Of a stretch of DNA of 64,000 bases, positions 35,414-46,829 are shown piece after piece (positions within the stretch are counted from its first letter, which is position 1; each line of letters begins with the position of its first letter). Under the pieces are notes generated by a model, which saw only the letters and a program-made list of their open reading frames with translations, was not told the origin of the DNA and ran no database searches. Source of the DNA: Aestuariivirga litoralis (GTDB taxonomy: Bacteria; Pseudomonadota; Alphaproteobacteria; Rhizobiales; Aestuariivirgaceae); assembly GCF_003234965.1 (NCBI RefSeq), contig NZ_QKVK01000006.1:62001-126000 (forward strand), in the 5' to 3' direction. Position numbers and translations under genes: made by a program.

Positions 35414-36049
35414 TCAGTTGAACCAGTTCGCGAAGGGCTTTTTGGCCTTCGCCGAAACGGCGGCGCCATCCGAGAAGAAACCACCCTTGACCACGACGCG
35501 GGTATTGGACGTTCCGGTCTTCTGGACCAGCGCGAAGAGCTTCGCCGCATTGTCAGGATGGAGCCGCACGCAGCCATGGGAGGCGCGGCGGCCGAGGCTC
35601 TTGATGTGATAGCTGCCGTGCACGGCATGGCCGCGTCCGGTGAAGAAGATCGAATAGGGCATGGGAGCGTCATCCCATTCCTTGGAGAAGTGTTCCCGCT
35701 CGAGGCGGAAGGGACGATAGGTTCCCGACGGCGTCTCGTAGCCTGGCGCGCCCGTCGACACCGGCCACTTGTAGAGCGTGTCACCGTCGAGTTCGACGGT
35801 CATCTTCTGGCTCACCTTGTTGATGGTGACGATGAGGCGGGGCGGCGGCGGCGGCGCCTTCTTCTTGGCCACCTGCTTCTTGGCCGGGGCCTTCTTGGCG
35901 GGAGCCTTCTTGGCCGACGCGGGCGCGGGTTTCTTGACGACGGGCTTCGGCGCTTCCGGCGGTGGCGGCGTGGTGCTGGTGGTGGCCATTGCGGCGCCCG
36001 GCAGCAACGAGGCGCCCAGCGCCAGCATCAGCTTACGTCTTGAAATCAT
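35414..36049 (-). CDS. L,D-transpeptidase (YkuD family) with Pro/Lys/Ala linker
   Basis: A 211-residue exported enzyme. The N-terminus [18 protein letters not shown] has a twin-arginine-like start. A Pro/Ala/Lys-rich linker (about 25-70, with repeated KKAPAKK units) follows, then the YkuD domain with [20 protein letters not shown], seen as SYHIKSLG and SHGCVRL with the catalytic cysteine. It would form 3-3 crosslinks or wall attachments. The linker resembles the charged segment of the larger paralogue at 29868-30761. Confidence 0.93.
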   Translation of the reverse strand: MISRRKLMLALGASLLPGAAMATTSTTPPPPEAPKPVVKKPAPASAKKAPAKKAPAKKQVAKKKAPPPPPRLIVTINKVSQKMTVELDGDTLYKWPVSTGAPGYETPSGTYRPFRLEREHFSKEWDDAPMPYSIFFTGRGHAVHGSYHIKSLGRRASHGCVRLHPDNAAKLFALVQKTGTSNTRVVVKGGFFSDGAAVSAKAKKPFANWFN

Positions 36050-36177
36050 GTCGTCTTCCCCACTGCAACCTGGTCCTGCAACGCGCCGTTGCCAATAGAC
36101 CGGATTATGGCGGAAGGCGAGTGCTTCGTGAAGTGTCGCGGGGCGCGAGTGAATTGCGCTTTCTGGGCACCTCCGCT

Positions 36178-37511
<1,334 letters not shown>

Positions 37512-37515
<4 letters not shown>

Positions 37516-38378
37516 ACCTCCCTGCCCTCAGCAAGAATGCCGTAGAGCGTGGTGATGGCGTTGAGCCCGATGATCCACCCGATCCAGTTGATGGCCAGTT
37601 GCCACAAGGACCCGATGAGTGGTCCGAGCCCGCCATGGGTGCCGAGCACTGCCGACAGAAGCGTGAAGGGCACCGAGGCCAGAAGGCCCAGGCCATAAGT
37701 TGTCCCCAGGACCATGAGCACGAAACCGGCAAGGCTCAGGAATTCGCCCCTGCTGTCATCCCAGGCAGCGCCAAAGCCATAGTCGCTGCGGCCGATCGCA
37801 ATGGCCGGAAGTTTGATCATCAGGCGCTCGAGAACCACAAGCACAACCGCGACGGGCAGGAGCGCGATGCCGAAGGCAAGCAAGAATGATCCCATGCCAT
37901 TCCCGGATCCGAACACGGAAAATGAAATGGACAGCCCTGCTATCATGGCGATGACGGCGACCGGCACGAGGGTGAGGATGAGGAGCGCCGTGTTGCCGAG
38001 GTAGCGCCATAAAAGCCCGTCGAGCCGCAGGCGCTCGACGCCCTCGGCCTCCTCGTCGAGCAGCAAGAGCCTGTGCCAGTTCACCGCGAGAGAACTGAAG
38101 GCCAACATGCTGATGCCCATGAGCAGCGCGACCGTCCACCATCCGGAAGACGTCATGCGGAGGGCCGCAGGACCGTCGCCCGAAAGCACCACAAGAACGT
38201 CCGGCTGGAACAGCAACGCCAGCGTCTGCACACCCGCATAGACCAGCATCCAGGGCCAGCTCATACGAAGGGCAGCACCGAAGTTGCGGTAGATCGCAAC
38301 CACGACATGGGCGAACGCGGGGATCGCTCTGAAGCGCGGTCTTTGCTCAGTCGTGCCCGACCCGGCTCTCATCCTCAT
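37512..38378 (-). CDS. Multi-pass membrane protein, paralogue 1 of 3
   Basis: A 288-residue protein with about six hydrophobic helices. Two conserved patches are shared with the genes at 38375 and 40570: [26 protein letters not shown] and [19 protein letters not shown]. Its family and function are not recognised. The ATG at 38378 is preceded by GGGAGGTGT and overlaps the stop of paralogue 2 (ATGA), so the two are co-translated. The stop codon overlaps rimO in a shared CTAG. Confidence 0.8.
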
Positions 38379-39256
38379 GACACCTCCCTGCCCTCCACGA
38401 ACAGGCCGAACAGCACGGCGACGGAGGCGGTGGCGAGGATGGTGGCGAGGCCGCTGGCAGTGGCCGTGGCGACGGCGCTGGCCAGCACGCCGGGGGCCCC
38501 GCTGCCGGCAAGCTGCAGCGAGAGGACGAGGGCAACCGCCCAGATCAGGAAGACCAGTGCGGTGACGGCGAAGGTGAAGCTGATGAGGCGGAAGGGTTGG
38601 CCGCCGCTGTCGCGCCACGCGTCACCAAGGCCGTAGTCCTCTCGCCCAAGGGCAATGGCGATGAGCTTGATCGACAGCCGCTGCACCACCGGCAGGCCAG
38701 CGAGCAGGCCAATCAGCAGCGATGCAGCGATGATGAACATCCATGGATCACGGAGCCACGCTCCCACCCCGGGCAGCGCGCGCGGAAAGTCAGGCAGGGC
38801 GTAGCCCGCAAACTGCGCTGCCAGCGGCAGCGCCACGAAGCTGATGAGGCTGCCCAGCAGGAAGACACCGGAACAGGCAAACCAGATCAGCAACGCGTTG
38901 CAGGCGAAACGCCACACCGGACGATCGACACGCAGCCTGTCCCACCCCGTCGCCACCTCGCCAAGCAGCAGAAAGCGACTCCAGCTGACCGCAAGGGAGG
39001 ACAACGCAATGAGCTTCAGCACCATGAGAAGCCCGGCAAGCACGGGGTCCGCCATGCCCGCCCCGGGTTGGAACAGCAGCGCCAGCCGAAAGCCGGGGGG
39101 CAGCCGCGCCGCCAGCTCCAGCGTGGTGAGGATCACCAGCCATGGCCAGCTCATCTGCAGCGCCAGGCCGGCATTCTCCCATGTCGAACTGATGCCGAAG
39201 CGCCACGCCGGCCCGATGCGGAATTCCGCGACGGCGATCGGGCCGGCATAGTTCAT
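38375..39256 (-). CDS. Multi-pass membrane protein, paralogue 2 of 3
   Basis: A 293-residue protein with about six predicted helices. The shared patches are WSRFLLLGEVATGWDRLRVD followed by RPVWRF, and IALGREDYGLGDAWRDSGG. The N-terminal segment (ENAGLALQMSWPWLVI) is also close to paralogue 1 ([16 protein letters not shown]). The ATG at 39256 overlaps the stop of a 24-codon open frame upstream. Function unknown; a sensor or lipid-linked role would be speculation. Confidence 0.8.
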   Translation of the reverse strand: MNYAGPIAVAEFRIGPAWRFGISSTWENAGLALQMSWPWLVILTTLELAARLPPGFRLALLFQPGAGMADPVLAGLLMVLKLIALSSLAVSWSRFLLLGEVATGWDRLRVDRPVWRFACNALLIWFACSGVFLLGSLISFVALPLAAQFAGYALPDFPRALPGVGAWLRDPWMFIIAASLLIGLLAGLPVVQRLSIKLIAIALGREDYGLGDAWRDSGGQPFRLISFTFAVTALVFLIWAVALVLSLQLAGSGAPGVLASAVATATASGLATILATASVAVLFGLFVEGREVS

Positions 39257-39327
39257 AGCGCTGCCCGCAGTTCGGCGCGGACCGACACATGGTCAACAAT
39301 GAAACGAAACACGCCTGAGACCGACAT
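39253..39327 (-). CDS. Possible 24-codon leader peptide coupled to paralogue 2
   Basis: MSVSGVFRFIVDHVSVRAEL and four more residues, ending in a TGA that overlaps the ATG of paralogue 2 (ATGA). AAGGGAAGG lies about nine bases before its ATG, and an AT-rich, promoter-like stretch is further upstream (39355-39415). These features fit a translated leader, but a chance frame is possible; if it is not real, paralogue 2 lacks an evident ribosome site. Confidence 0.3.
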   Translation of the reverse strand: MSVSGVFRFIVDHVSVRAELRAAL

Positions 39328-39537
39328 GGAAACCCTTCCCTTAGGAAACACTGCCTTCACGTTATTTTATTTGCAACCTTAAATAATTTTGCTTCACAGT
39401 TTTTGCACTGCTTGTTGATGCAGCAATCCACCGCGGCGCGGGCCTTGAATGCAGGGCCTGTTCACGCGAAATTGAAACGATCGAAACAACCGAAGCGGGA
39501 ATCCTGCGCGTCATGCGCATCCCGAGGGCGAGGCACG

Positions 39538-40569
39538 ATGATCGACGGTCTGGAGCGGGCAGTGGCGGCGGGCGTGATCGACCGTCCCACCGCGCAGAAA
39601 CTGGAACCTTACCTCGCCGCGCCCGGCGCGGCGGCCGACAGCGCCGATCCGGATGACGAGAAGCTGCGCCTGGTCACGGGCTTCAACGACATCTTCGTCA
39701 CCATCGGCCTCCTGATGTTTCTCGGCGCGCTGTATTTTCTGCTCAGCCGCGTCGGCTTTGCCGCGGCCTTCGCCGTGGCGGCCGCCTCCTGGGCATTGGC
39801 GGAATTCTTCACGGCACGGCGGCGCATGGCGCTGCCGAGCATCGTGCTGCTGGTGATCTTCGTCGGGGCGGTGTTCTCCGGCATGCTCGGCCTCCTGCAG
39901 GCGGGCCATCGGGGCGACTTCGCCGACCTGGCGCCGTCCGATGTCACCTCCGTGCAGATGCTGCTGGCCGCCGCGGCCGCGGCAGTGGCGGCATTTCTGC
40001 ATTGGCAGCGCTTCCATGTGCCGATCACCGTGGCGGCAGGCGTTGGTGCAGTGGCGGGCATCGTGCTGGCGCTCTGCCAGATCGAGGTGCCGGACCTGCT
40101 GGCCGATCACCCGGTCGCCGTGTTCCTGCCGCTGGGGCTTGCGATCTTCGCGCTGGCCATGTGGTTCGATAGCTCCGATCTCACCCGCCAGACACGGCGC
40201 ACCGACATCGCCTTCTGGCTTCACCTGCTGGCCGCGCCCATCATCGTGCACCCGATCCTGCTGAGCGTCACCAGCACGGCCGCGCCGACGGCGGCAGCTG
40301 CACAGGTCATCGCCGTGTTCCTGTGCCTTGCCGCTGTGGCCCTGGTGGTGGACCGCCGCGCCATCCTCGTCTCGTCATTGTCCTACCTCGCCTATGCGGC
40401 GGGCAAGCTGATCGCCGCGGCGGGGCTGGAATCCTCGTCCTTCGCGGCATCGACCCTTGCGGTGGGCGCTGTGGTGCTGATGCTCTCTGCCGCATGGCGG
40501 CCGCTGCGACGCACCGTGATGGGACTGCTGCCGACAGGACTGCGGGCCCGGCTGCCGGCAGTCACCTGA
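39538..40569 (+). CDS. Polytopic membrane protein, DUF2157-like
   Basis: A 343-residue protein. The soluble N-terminus (MIDGLERAVAAGVIDRPTAQ) resembles the helix-turn start of DUF2157-type membrane proteins, followed by about ten hydrophobic helices from residue 60 on. GAGGGCGAGG precedes the ATG at 39538. The gene runs opposite to the three paralogues on either side; its stop abuts that of paralogue 3 (TGATCA). Family assignment is tentative and function unknown. Confidence 0.75.
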   Translation: MIDGLERAVAAGVIDRPTAQKLEPYLAAPGAAADSADPDDEKLRLVTGFNDIFVTIGLLMFLGALYFLLSRVGFAAAFAVAAASWALAEFFTARRRMALPSIVLLVIFVGAVFSGMLGLLQAGHRGDFADLAPSDVTSVQMLLAAAAAAVAAFLHWQRFHVPITVAAGVGAVAGIVLALCQIEVPDLLADHPVAVFLPLGLAIFALAMWFDSSDLTRQTRRTDIAFWLHLLAAPIIVHPILLSVTSTAAPTAAAAQVIAVFLCLAAVALVVDRRAILVSSLSYLAYAAGKLIAAAGLESSSFAASTLAVGAVVLMLSAAWRPLRRTVMGLLPTGLRARLPAVT

Positions 40570-41364
40570 TCAGCGGAAGGACCGGTAAAGGGCGGCGGGC
40601 ACGCTGTGGACCACCAGCAGGGCAAGCCACGTGAGCAGCCCGATGATGCCAAAGGCCGACGGCTTCACCCAGGGCTGCGGCAGGGCTTGCTGGGCGAAGA
40701 AGGCCCCTGCCCCGAGTGCTCCCAGCATGGCGAGGCTGAAGACGATCCAGAAGGTGAAAGCGAGAAATGCAAGGCGGTTGCCCTTCGTCGTGCGCCAGGC
40801 CGCGCCGAGGCCATAGTCCCGGTCGCCCACCGACAGACCGGCCAGCCAGCTCATCAGCCGATAGAAGGTGAAGAGACCGGAGAGGCCGATCAGCGCCGTC
40901 ACCACGATGCCCAGCGGCTGGGCGGCGGCACCGAGCTGGGCGGTAAGCTTCGGCACTGCGAACACCATCACCGCAGCACCGGCAGCGGCATAGAGGGCCA
41001 GCACCGCCAGCATCAGCACCACACCCGCCGCATAGCGCCACACCGGGCCATCGAGGCGCCAGCGGCCGAGCAGGCTCGGCCGCTCGTCCAGCAGGATGCG
41101 GCGGTTCCAGTTGGTCTCGATCGAGAAGGAGGCGAGCAACACGCCGAGCCCCAGCGCCACGAGCCCACCGATCGCAGCGGGCGGCAGCGCTTTAAAATCC
41201 GGCATGGCTTCACCGAAGGCCACGTACCACACGAGGGCAAAGAGCGGCAGGAGCAGGATGGCCCAGCCGACCAGCAGGCCCAGGGCAAAGAAGAAGTGGC
41301 GAAATGCCTTGTCGATGGCGAATTCGGTGGCCTCCATCGGCGGCAGGCTGCGGCGGTCAGGCAC
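40570..41364 (-). CDS. Multi-pass membrane protein, paralogue 3 of 3
   Basis: A 264-residue protein with about six helices. The shared patches are WNRRILLDERPSLLGRWRLD followed by GPVWRY, and LSVGDRDYGLGAAWRTTKG. It starts at GTG 41364, supported by GAGGGGGA eight bases upstream; an ATG at 41337 is the alternative. It lies 13 bases after the DUF4010 gene on the same strand, so the two are probably one operon, separate from paralogues 1 and 2. Confidence 0.78.
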   Translation of the reverse strand: MPDRRSLPPMEATEFAIDKAFRHFFFALGLLVGWAILLLPLFALVWYVAFGEAMPDFKALPPAAIGGLVALGLGVLLASFSIETNWNRRILLDERPSLLGRWRLDGPVWRYAAGVVLMLAVLALYAAAGAAVMVFAVPKLTAQLGAAAQPLGIVVTALIGLSGLFTFYRLMSWLAGLSVGDRDYGLGAAWRTTKGNRLAFLAFTFWIVFSLAMLGALGAGAFFAQQALPQPWVKPSAFGIIGLLTWLALLVVHSVPAALYRSFR

Positions 41365-41377
41365 GGTGCATTCCCCC

Positions 41378-42643
41378 TCAGAGATGGGGAGACGGTACCA
41401 GAAGATAGCTTGCCACCGCTATGGCCATGGCCGCCATGTTGAGCAGAAACAGCGTGAGCCCCAGCCGCGAGCCGCCGGCGATCCCAGCATAGACCGCCTT
41501 GGCCGCGGTGTTGACGCCCACCGTCAGGAGGATCGCCGCGATGCCGGCCGCCGTTGCCGGCCCCATGTTGGCCACCGAGAGGGTGAGCGCATCGACGTCC
41601 GCCAGCCCCGAGATCGCCGCCACCACCAGCAGGCCGCTGTCGCCGAACATGGACTTGCCGATGCCCGCCGCGAGCATGACGATGCCGAGCAGCGCGCCGA
41701 ACTTCAGCACCTCGGACAGCAGGAAGGGGTTCTTGTGGACGAGGCCCTCGGGCTTCGCCTCGCCCTGCCGGCCATCGCGGCCGATGAGCAGCCAGGCGGC
41801 GAGGCCCTGGAACAATGCCGCGGCGAGCAATGGCACGGAAAGCGCCAGCGCCAGCGGCAGGTTGATGACACCCACCAGCACCAGCACGCGCGCCATCATC
41901 ACGCCCCCCGCCAGCAGGATGCACCCCGCAAGAAGGCCGATGCGGGCGGTATTCTCCCGGGCGAGGCGGGCGAGCGTGAGGGTGACGACGGTGGAAGACA
42001 CGAGCCCGCCCATGGCGGCCGCCAGGACCAGCCCGCGCGACGGTCCGACGAGCTTCACCGCAGCATAGCCCACGAAGGAGACGGCCGCGATGAGGATGGT
42101 GATCAGCCATAGCTGGTGGGGGTTGAGCGCGCCCCAGGGGTCGATGGCGCGATCGGGCAGCAGCGGCAGGGCGATGAAGGTCATCGCCGCGAGCAGCAGG
42201 GCCGAGCGCAATTCCTGTGCGGTGATGCGGGACAGGAAGCCGTGCAGCGTGGTCTTGTAGGCGAGCAGCCCCACCGTCACCACGCCCGCCCCCGCGGCGA
42301 TGCGCATGTCACCCAGCACGGCGACGGCACCCAGCGCGAAGGTGACGAGGGCCGCCACCATGGTGGTGGCGCCATAGACGCCCTCGCGCGCATTCTCGCG
42401 CCAGATGAAGGCGGCCATCACCGCCGAAGTCGCGATGAAGCCTGCGGCCAGCAGAATGCGGTCGCCACCCACCGACAGGACGCCGAACAGGCCGCCGAGC
42501 AGCCCGAGGAGGGAGAAGGTGCGGATGCCGGCGGTGCGCTGGCCTTCCGCCTCGTCACGCTCCTTCCAGCCACGCTCGAGACCGATGACGAAGCCCAGCG
42601 CCAGCGCGAGGCCGAGACGGGTGGCAAGTTCCTGCAGTTCCAT
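41378..42643 (-). CDS. MgtC/SapB - DUF4010 family membrane protein
   Basis: A 421-residue protein. The N-terminal 130 residues match the MgtC/SapB family (GLALALGFVIGLERGWKER, GIRTFSLLGLLGGLFGVL in part), with a conserved GxE(R)G motif. The remaining 290 residues fit DUF4010, with many hydrophobic helices. Related proteins affect magnesium homeostasis or virulence in other bacteria; the substrate of this long form is unknown. It heads an operon with paralogue 3. A copy of the intergenic repeat lies just upstream. Confidence 0.88.
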   Translation of the reverse strand: MELQELATRLGLALALGFVIGLERGWKERDEAEGQRTAGIRTFSLLGLLGGLFGVLSVGGDRILLAAGFIATSAVMAAFIWRENAREGVYGATTMVAALVTFALGAVAVLGDMRIAAGAGVVTVGLLAYKTTLHGFLSRITAQELRSALLLAAMTFIALPLLPDRAIDPWGALNPHQLWLITILIAAVSFVGYAAVKLVGPSRGLVLAAAMGGLVSSTVVTLTLARLARENTARIGLLAGCILLAGGVMMARVLVLVGVINLPLALALSVPLLAAALFQGLAAWLLIGRDGRQGEAKPEGLVHKNPFLLSEVLKFGALLGIVMLAAGIGKSMFGDSGLLVVAAISGLADVDALTLSVANMGPATAAGIAAILLTVGVNTAAKAVYAGIAGGSRLGLTLFLLNMAAMAIAVASYLLVPSPHL

Positions 42644-42703
42644 GGGGTTAGCCTAGAGCAAATCGCAGGGAAAGCCGAGGGGGCTGCGTTTCCTCATGCC
42701 ACC

Positions 42704-42776
42704 TCATGGCCGGGCGTGCCCCGGCCATCCCTTTGCGGGCCACCAAGCAGGATCGCCGGGACAAGCCCCGCGATGA
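42704..42776. repeat. Two-hairpin intergenic repeat, copy D
   Basis: Left module ATGGCCGGG-CGTG-CCCCGGCCAT and right module GATCGCCGGGACAAGCCCCGCG, both with small mismatches, so this copy is somewhat decayed. It is the only copy not in a convergent gap: pccB lies downstream and the DUF4010 gene upstream, both on the minus strand. Confidence 0.8.
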
Positions 42777-42802
42777 CGAACGACGGAAGGACTTCGCACG
42801 CC

Positions 42803-44335
42803 TCACAGCGGGATGTTGTCGTGCTTCTTCCAGGGGTTCTGCAGCTCCTTGCCGCGCAGCATGTTGAGCGCCCGGGCGATGCGCTTCCTCGTCGAGTGCG
42901 GCATGATCACCTCGTCGAGGAAGCCGCGCTCGGCGGCGACGAAGGGATTGGCGAAGCGCTGCTCGTAATCCTTGACGCGGGCCTGGATCTTGGCGGGGTC
43001 GGAGAGTTCCGAGCGGTAGATGATCTCGGCCGCACCCTTGGAACCCATGACGGCGATCTCGGCGGTCGGCCAGGCATAGTTCACGTCGCCGCGCAGGTGC
43101 TTCGACGCCATGACGACATAGGCGCCGCCATAGGCCTTGCGGGTGATGACGGTGATCTTGGGAACCGTCGCCTCGGCATAGGCGAAGAGCAGCTTGGCGC
43201 CGTGCTTGATGAGGCCGCCATATTCCTGCGCCGTGCCAGGCAGGAAGCCGGGCACGTCAACCAGCGTCACGATCGGGATGTTGAAGCAGTCGCAGAAGCG
43301 GACGAAGCGGCCGCCCTTGCGGCCGGCATCGCTGTCGAGCACGCCCGCCAGCACCATGGGCTGGTTCGCCACGATGCCCACGGTGCGGCCGTTGATGCGG
43401 GCAAGCCCCGTGATGATGTTGCGGGCATGCGCCTCCTGGATCTCGAAGAAGTCGCCCTCGTCGACCATCTTCAGGATCAGTTCCTTCATGTCATAGGGCT
43501 GGTTCGGATTGGCCGGGATCAGCGTGTCGAGCGAGGGGTCGATGCGTTCGGCCGAGTCGAAGCTCGGAAGCTCGGGGAGCGGCGAGGTGTTCGACGACGG
43601 CAGGAAGTCGATCAGCCGGCGCATCTGAAGCAGCGCCTCGACGTCGTTGTCGAAACCCTTGTCGGCAATCGAGGACTTGGTGGTGTGGACGGAGGCGCCG
43701 CCGAGTTCTTCCGCCGTCACCGTCTCGTTGGTCACCGTCTTCACCACGTCGGGGCCGGTGACGAACATGTAGCTCGTGTCGCGGACCATGAAGATGAAGT
43801 CGGTCATCGCCGGCGAATAGACGTCGCCGCCGGCGCAGGGCCCCATGATGACCGAGATCTGCGGGATGACGCCGGATGACAGGACATTGCGCTGGAACAC
43901 CTCGCCATAGCCGCCGAGCGCGTTGACTCCCTCCTGGATGCGGGCACCGCCGGCGTCGAACAGGCCGATGATGGGGGCGCGGTTCTGCAGCGCCATGTCC
44001 TGGATCTTGGTGATCTTGCGGGCGTGCGCCTCCGACAGCGAGCCGCCGAAGACGGTGAAGTCCTTGGCGAAGACATAGACCACGCGGCCATTGACCGTGC
44101 CCCAGCCGGTCACCACGCCGTCACCCGGCAGCTTCTGGCCTTCCATGCCGAAGTCGGTGCAGCGGTGCTCGACGAACATGTCGAACTCCTCGAAGGAGCC
44201 CTCGTCGAGGAGGAGAGCGATGCGCTCGCGCGCCGTCAGCTTGCCCTTGGCATGCTGGGCAGCCACGCGTTTTTCGCCGCCACCGGCCCTGGCCTGCACG
44301 CGGCGGGCTTCAAGCTTCTCGAGGATCTCCTGCAT
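42803..44335 (-). CDS. pccB: Acyl-CoA (propionyl-CoA) carboxylase, carboxyltransferase beta subunit
   Basis: A 510-residue carboxyltransferase that moves CO2 from biotin to propionyl-CoA, giving methylmalonyl-CoA. Signatures are [38 protein letters not shown], the oxyanion-loop segment [16 protein letters not shown], and [15 protein letters not shown] with [14 protein letters not shown]. Start at ATG 44335 ([12 protein letters not shown]), the family start. The alpha subunit (pccA) and methylmalonyl-CoA mutase, another B12 enzyme, are not in the window. Confidence 0.94.
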   Translation of the reverse strand: MQEILEKLEARRVQARAGGGEKRVAAQHAKGKLTARERIALLLDEGSFEEFDMFVEHRCTDFGMEGQKLPGDGVVTGWGTVNGRVVYVFAKDFTVFGGSLSEAHARKITKIQDMALQNRAPIIGLFDAGGARIQEGVNALGGYGEVFQRNVLSSGVIPQISVIMGPCAGGDVYSPAMTDFIFMVRDTSYMFVTGPDVVKTVTNETVTAEELGGASVHTTKSSIADKGFDNDVEALLQMRRLIDFLPSSNTSPLPELPSFDSAERIDPSLDTLIPANPNQPYDMKELILKMVDEGDFFEIQEAHARNIITGLARINGRTVGIVANQPMVLAGVLDSDAGRKGGRFVRFCDCFNIPIVTLVDVPGFLPGTAQEYGGLIKHGAKLLFAYAEATVPKITVITRKAYGGAYVVMASKHLRGDVNYAWPTAEIAVMGSKGAAEIIYRSELSDPAKIQARVKDYEQRFANPFVAAERGFLDEVIMPHSTRKRIARALNMLRGKELQNPWKKHDNIPL

Positions 44336-44403
44336 GGGGCACTCCGGGAAATATCTGTGTTTCCCCGGTGTTAAGGCCCAGAGCCCCAAGCGTCAAATCA
44401 GCC

Positions 44404-45420
44404 TTAAGGCTGAGGGGCCGGGGCCGCGGCCTGCATCGCCATGGCCCGCCATTCCGCCGGCGGCGCCCCCCCAATGCCGGCAAAGAAGCGGTTGAAGGCG
44501 CTGATTTCGGAATAGCCAAGTGTCGCCGCCACCTCGGCAATGCTCATCCGCGTATCGAGCAGGAACTGCCCCGCCATTTCGAACCGCGTCCGGTTGAGGA
44601 GCTTGCGGAAGCTGGTGCCTTGCCGGCGCAGGTCGCGCACCAGGGTTGCGGGCGTGGTTCCGAGCCGCTCGCTGGCCTCGGCGAGCGAAATGCCGCCGGC
44701 GAGCACCGAGGGAACCAGCACCCGCATCACGCGCTCGCCGAGGTCAGGCTGCTGCGACTGGAGCCACTGTGCGGCGGCTGCGAGGCGCCCCTGCCGCACG
44801 GCCGGGTCTGCCGCCTGCATCGGCGTCTGCAGCGCCTCCCGGTCATAGACCAGTCCGAAATGATGGGCGCCGAAGCGGAGCTTCGCCGCGCCGAAGATGC
44901 CGGCATAGGGCGTCCGGTCTGTTGGCGGCGGGAGCGAGACGAGCACCTCGCGTGCAGTTGCGCCGGAGAGCTGTTGCACGAGGTGGAAGCCGAACGACAC
45001 GGCCCCCCGCGCCATATGAGTTGCGCCGCGCCGATGCGGTAGATGAAGGCGATAGCCGATGAGCAAGGCGTCATCGCCCCAGTTCATTAGATAGGGACCT
45101 CCCCCCTCCGCATAGCGGGGATGGAGCATGACCAGATCGGCGAGTGCCTCTCGCAAGTTGGACGCACAAGACATGAGTTCACCGATGACGCCCATGTGGT
45201 GCAGCCGAACCTCGGTGCCGAGCTTCATCCAGAAGCCGTCCTGCCCGGTCGCCTCCGCGCAACAGGCGGCGAGATCGCAAACCTGGATCATGGGAATGTG
45301 GTTGTCGGGGTCTGACAGCAGGCTGGCCGCAACGCCCACCTCCATCAACACCTGGTCAGGGTCCGCCCCATGTTCACGCAGTACCCGCGGCAACTCAACG
45401 AGAACGCCAACTCTCTGCAT
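44404..45420 (-). CDS. AraC-family transcriptional regulator
   Basis: A 338-residue regulator. The N-terminal two thirds fit the arabinose-binding-like domain (Arabinose_bd type) used by OruR/ArgR-like regulators. The C-terminal HTH_18 domain has helix segments ISLAEASERLGTTPATLVRDL and MSIAEVAATLGYSEISAFNR, seen as AEASERLGTT and IAEVAATLGYSE. It is divergent from the BKACE gene, so it most likely controls that operon in response to its substrate. A palindrome TCAGCCTTAAGGCTGA overlaps the stop codon. Confidence 0.9.
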   Translation of the reverse strand: MQRVGVLVELPRVLREHGADPDQVLMEVGVAASLLSDPDNHIPMIQVCDLAACCAEATGQDGFWMKLGTEVRLHHMGVIGELMSCASNLREALADLVMLHPRYAEGGGPYLMNWGDDALLIGYRLHLPHRRGATHMARGAVSFGFHLVQQLSGATAREVLVSLPPPTDRTPYAGIFGAAKLRFGAHHFGLVYDREALQTPMQAADPAVRQGRLAAAAQWLQSQQPDLGERVMRVLVPSVLAGGISLAEASERLGTTPATLVRDLRRQGTSFRKLLNRTRFEMAGQFLLDTRMSIAEVAATLGYSEISAFNRFFAGIGGAPPAEWRAMAMQAAAPAPQP

Positions 45421-45460
45421 CCCCGATCCGTCTCATTCCCTCAACCTGCCTGTACACTCA

Positions 45461-45489
45461 AATATCTACTTTAGGTTTTAAACTGTCAA
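45461..45489 (-). promoter_or_regulatory. Promoter of the AraC-family gene
   Basis: On the minus strand a perfect TTGACA (45489-45484) and GATATT (45466-45461) are 17 bases apart in an AT-rich stretch. The predicted start near 45454 gives a leader of about 34 bases. The BKACE promoter is expected in the remaining gap but I see no clear match. Confidence 0.65.
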
Positions 45490-45585
45490 ATACATGGCAC
45501 GCGCGCTGTGCAAGCATTGCCTCGCGCTTTGGGACCAGCGCCGCAGCCAGCCAGACAGCACTCTCAAAAATACAGAGGAACGACA

Positions 45586-46755
45586 ATGTATTACACCGAC
45601 AACTCGATCCTTCCCGAGAACATGGCGCCGCTCATCATCACGGCCGCTCCCTATGGTCCCGCCTGGCTGCCGGGCGATGCGAGCGACATCCCGTTGAGCT
45701 GGGACGAGCAGGTGCAGGCCGCCGTCGACTGCTACAACGCCGGCGCCACCATGCTGCACTTCCATGTGCGCAACCCCGCGACCGGCATGGGGTCCACCAA
45801 CTTCGACGAGTACAATTACCTGCTGAAGCGCGTGAAGGAAGCGGTGCCCGACATGATCATCCAGGTCGGCGGCTCCATCTCCTTCGCCCCGCACACCGCC
45901 GACGCCAAGGCGAAATGGCTTGACTACGACACCCGCCACATGCTCACCGAGCTCGACCCCAAGCCCGAATTCGTGACGGTGACCACAGGCACCACGTTGT
46001 GGGACATCGCCTCGGCCTTCTCCCTCGACGACGTCAAGGGCACCCACATGGAAGACCCGAAGGTGCTGGCGGCATGGTCCGGCATGGTGGTGGACTCGAC
46101 GCCCGCCTTCTATGTCGAGCACCTGAAGCGGCTGCGCAACAACGGCATCCTGCCCTATTTCGTGCCGGGCCACATTCACCAGTGGGAGATCGTCGAGCGG
46201 CTGATCCGCGCCGGCGTCTACATGGGCCCGCTCAACATGGCCCTGTGCGGCTATGGCGGCGGCACCATGGGGCGCAATCCCTTCGACTGGATGAACTTCC
46301 TCGAACGCGTGCCGCAGGGCTCGGTCAACACCTTCTGGTCCAGCATGCGCGGGCTGATCTCGATCTCCGCCCTCGCTTTGGTCCTCGGCCAGCACATCCG
46401 CGTGGGCAACGAGGACAATCTCTGGGGTGCCGACCGCAAGCGCAAGACGACGGTCGAGCAGATCCAGGGGGTGGTGCGCCTGTGCAAGGAGTTCGGCCGC
46501 AAGGTGGCGACCGCCGAGGAAGCCCGCAAGATCTGCAAGGTGGGCACCTGGTACAACAGTGTCGAGGAGACCCTGCGCGCTGCCGACATGCCGCCCAACC
46601 CCACTGAATTCAACCCCGGCTTCCTGACCTGGCCGACCGACGGCAAGATCAAGCCCGCGGTTCTCGGCGGCGACTCCCACCCGATTGCCGCCTGCATGAT
46701 CGCGCCGGAACCGGTGCGCGCCGCACAGGCCAAGATCCTGGCCGGCAAGACGTAG
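45586..46755 (+). CDS. BKACE family beta-keto acid cleavage enzyme (DUF849)
   Basis: A 389-residue zinc-dependent enzyme of the BKACE family. Members condense a beta-keto acid with acetyl-CoA and split it into acetoacetate and a new CoA ester. The metal-site motif is HFHVR (in TMLHFHVRNPATGMGS), with further conserved segments IIQVGGSIS, NMALCGYGGG and VGNEDNLWG; a HPIAACM histidine is near the C-terminus. AGAGGAAC precedes ATG 45586. It is first in a six-gene plus-strand operon and divergent from an AraC-type regulator. The substrate cannot be read from sequence; the length is above the common 270-320 residues of the family. Confidence 0.88.
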   Translation: MYYTDNSILPENMAPLIITAAPYGPAWLPGDASDIPLSWDEQVQAAVDCYNAGATMLHFHVRNPATGMGSTNFDEYNYLLKRVKEAVPDMIIQVGGSISFAPHTADAKAKWLDYDTRHMLTELDPKPEFVTVTTGTTLWDIASAFSLDDVKGTHMEDPKVLAAWSGMVVDSTPAFYVEHLKRLRNNGILPYFVPGHIHQWEIVERLIRAGVYMGPLNMALCGYGGGTMGRNPFDWMNFLERVPQGSVNTFWSSMRGLISISALALVLGQHIRVGNEDNLWGADRKRKTTVEQIQGVVRLCKEFGRKVATAEEARKICKVGTWYNSVEETLRAADMPPNPTEFNPGFLTWPTDGKIKPAVLGGDSHPIAACMIAPEPVRAAQAKILAGKT

Positions 46756-46829
46756 CAGCGGGCAGCACTGAATGACGCTGGCGGCTGGTTCCACCTCCGG
46801 CCGCCAGACCTGCGGGTTGCCAGGAGGCC

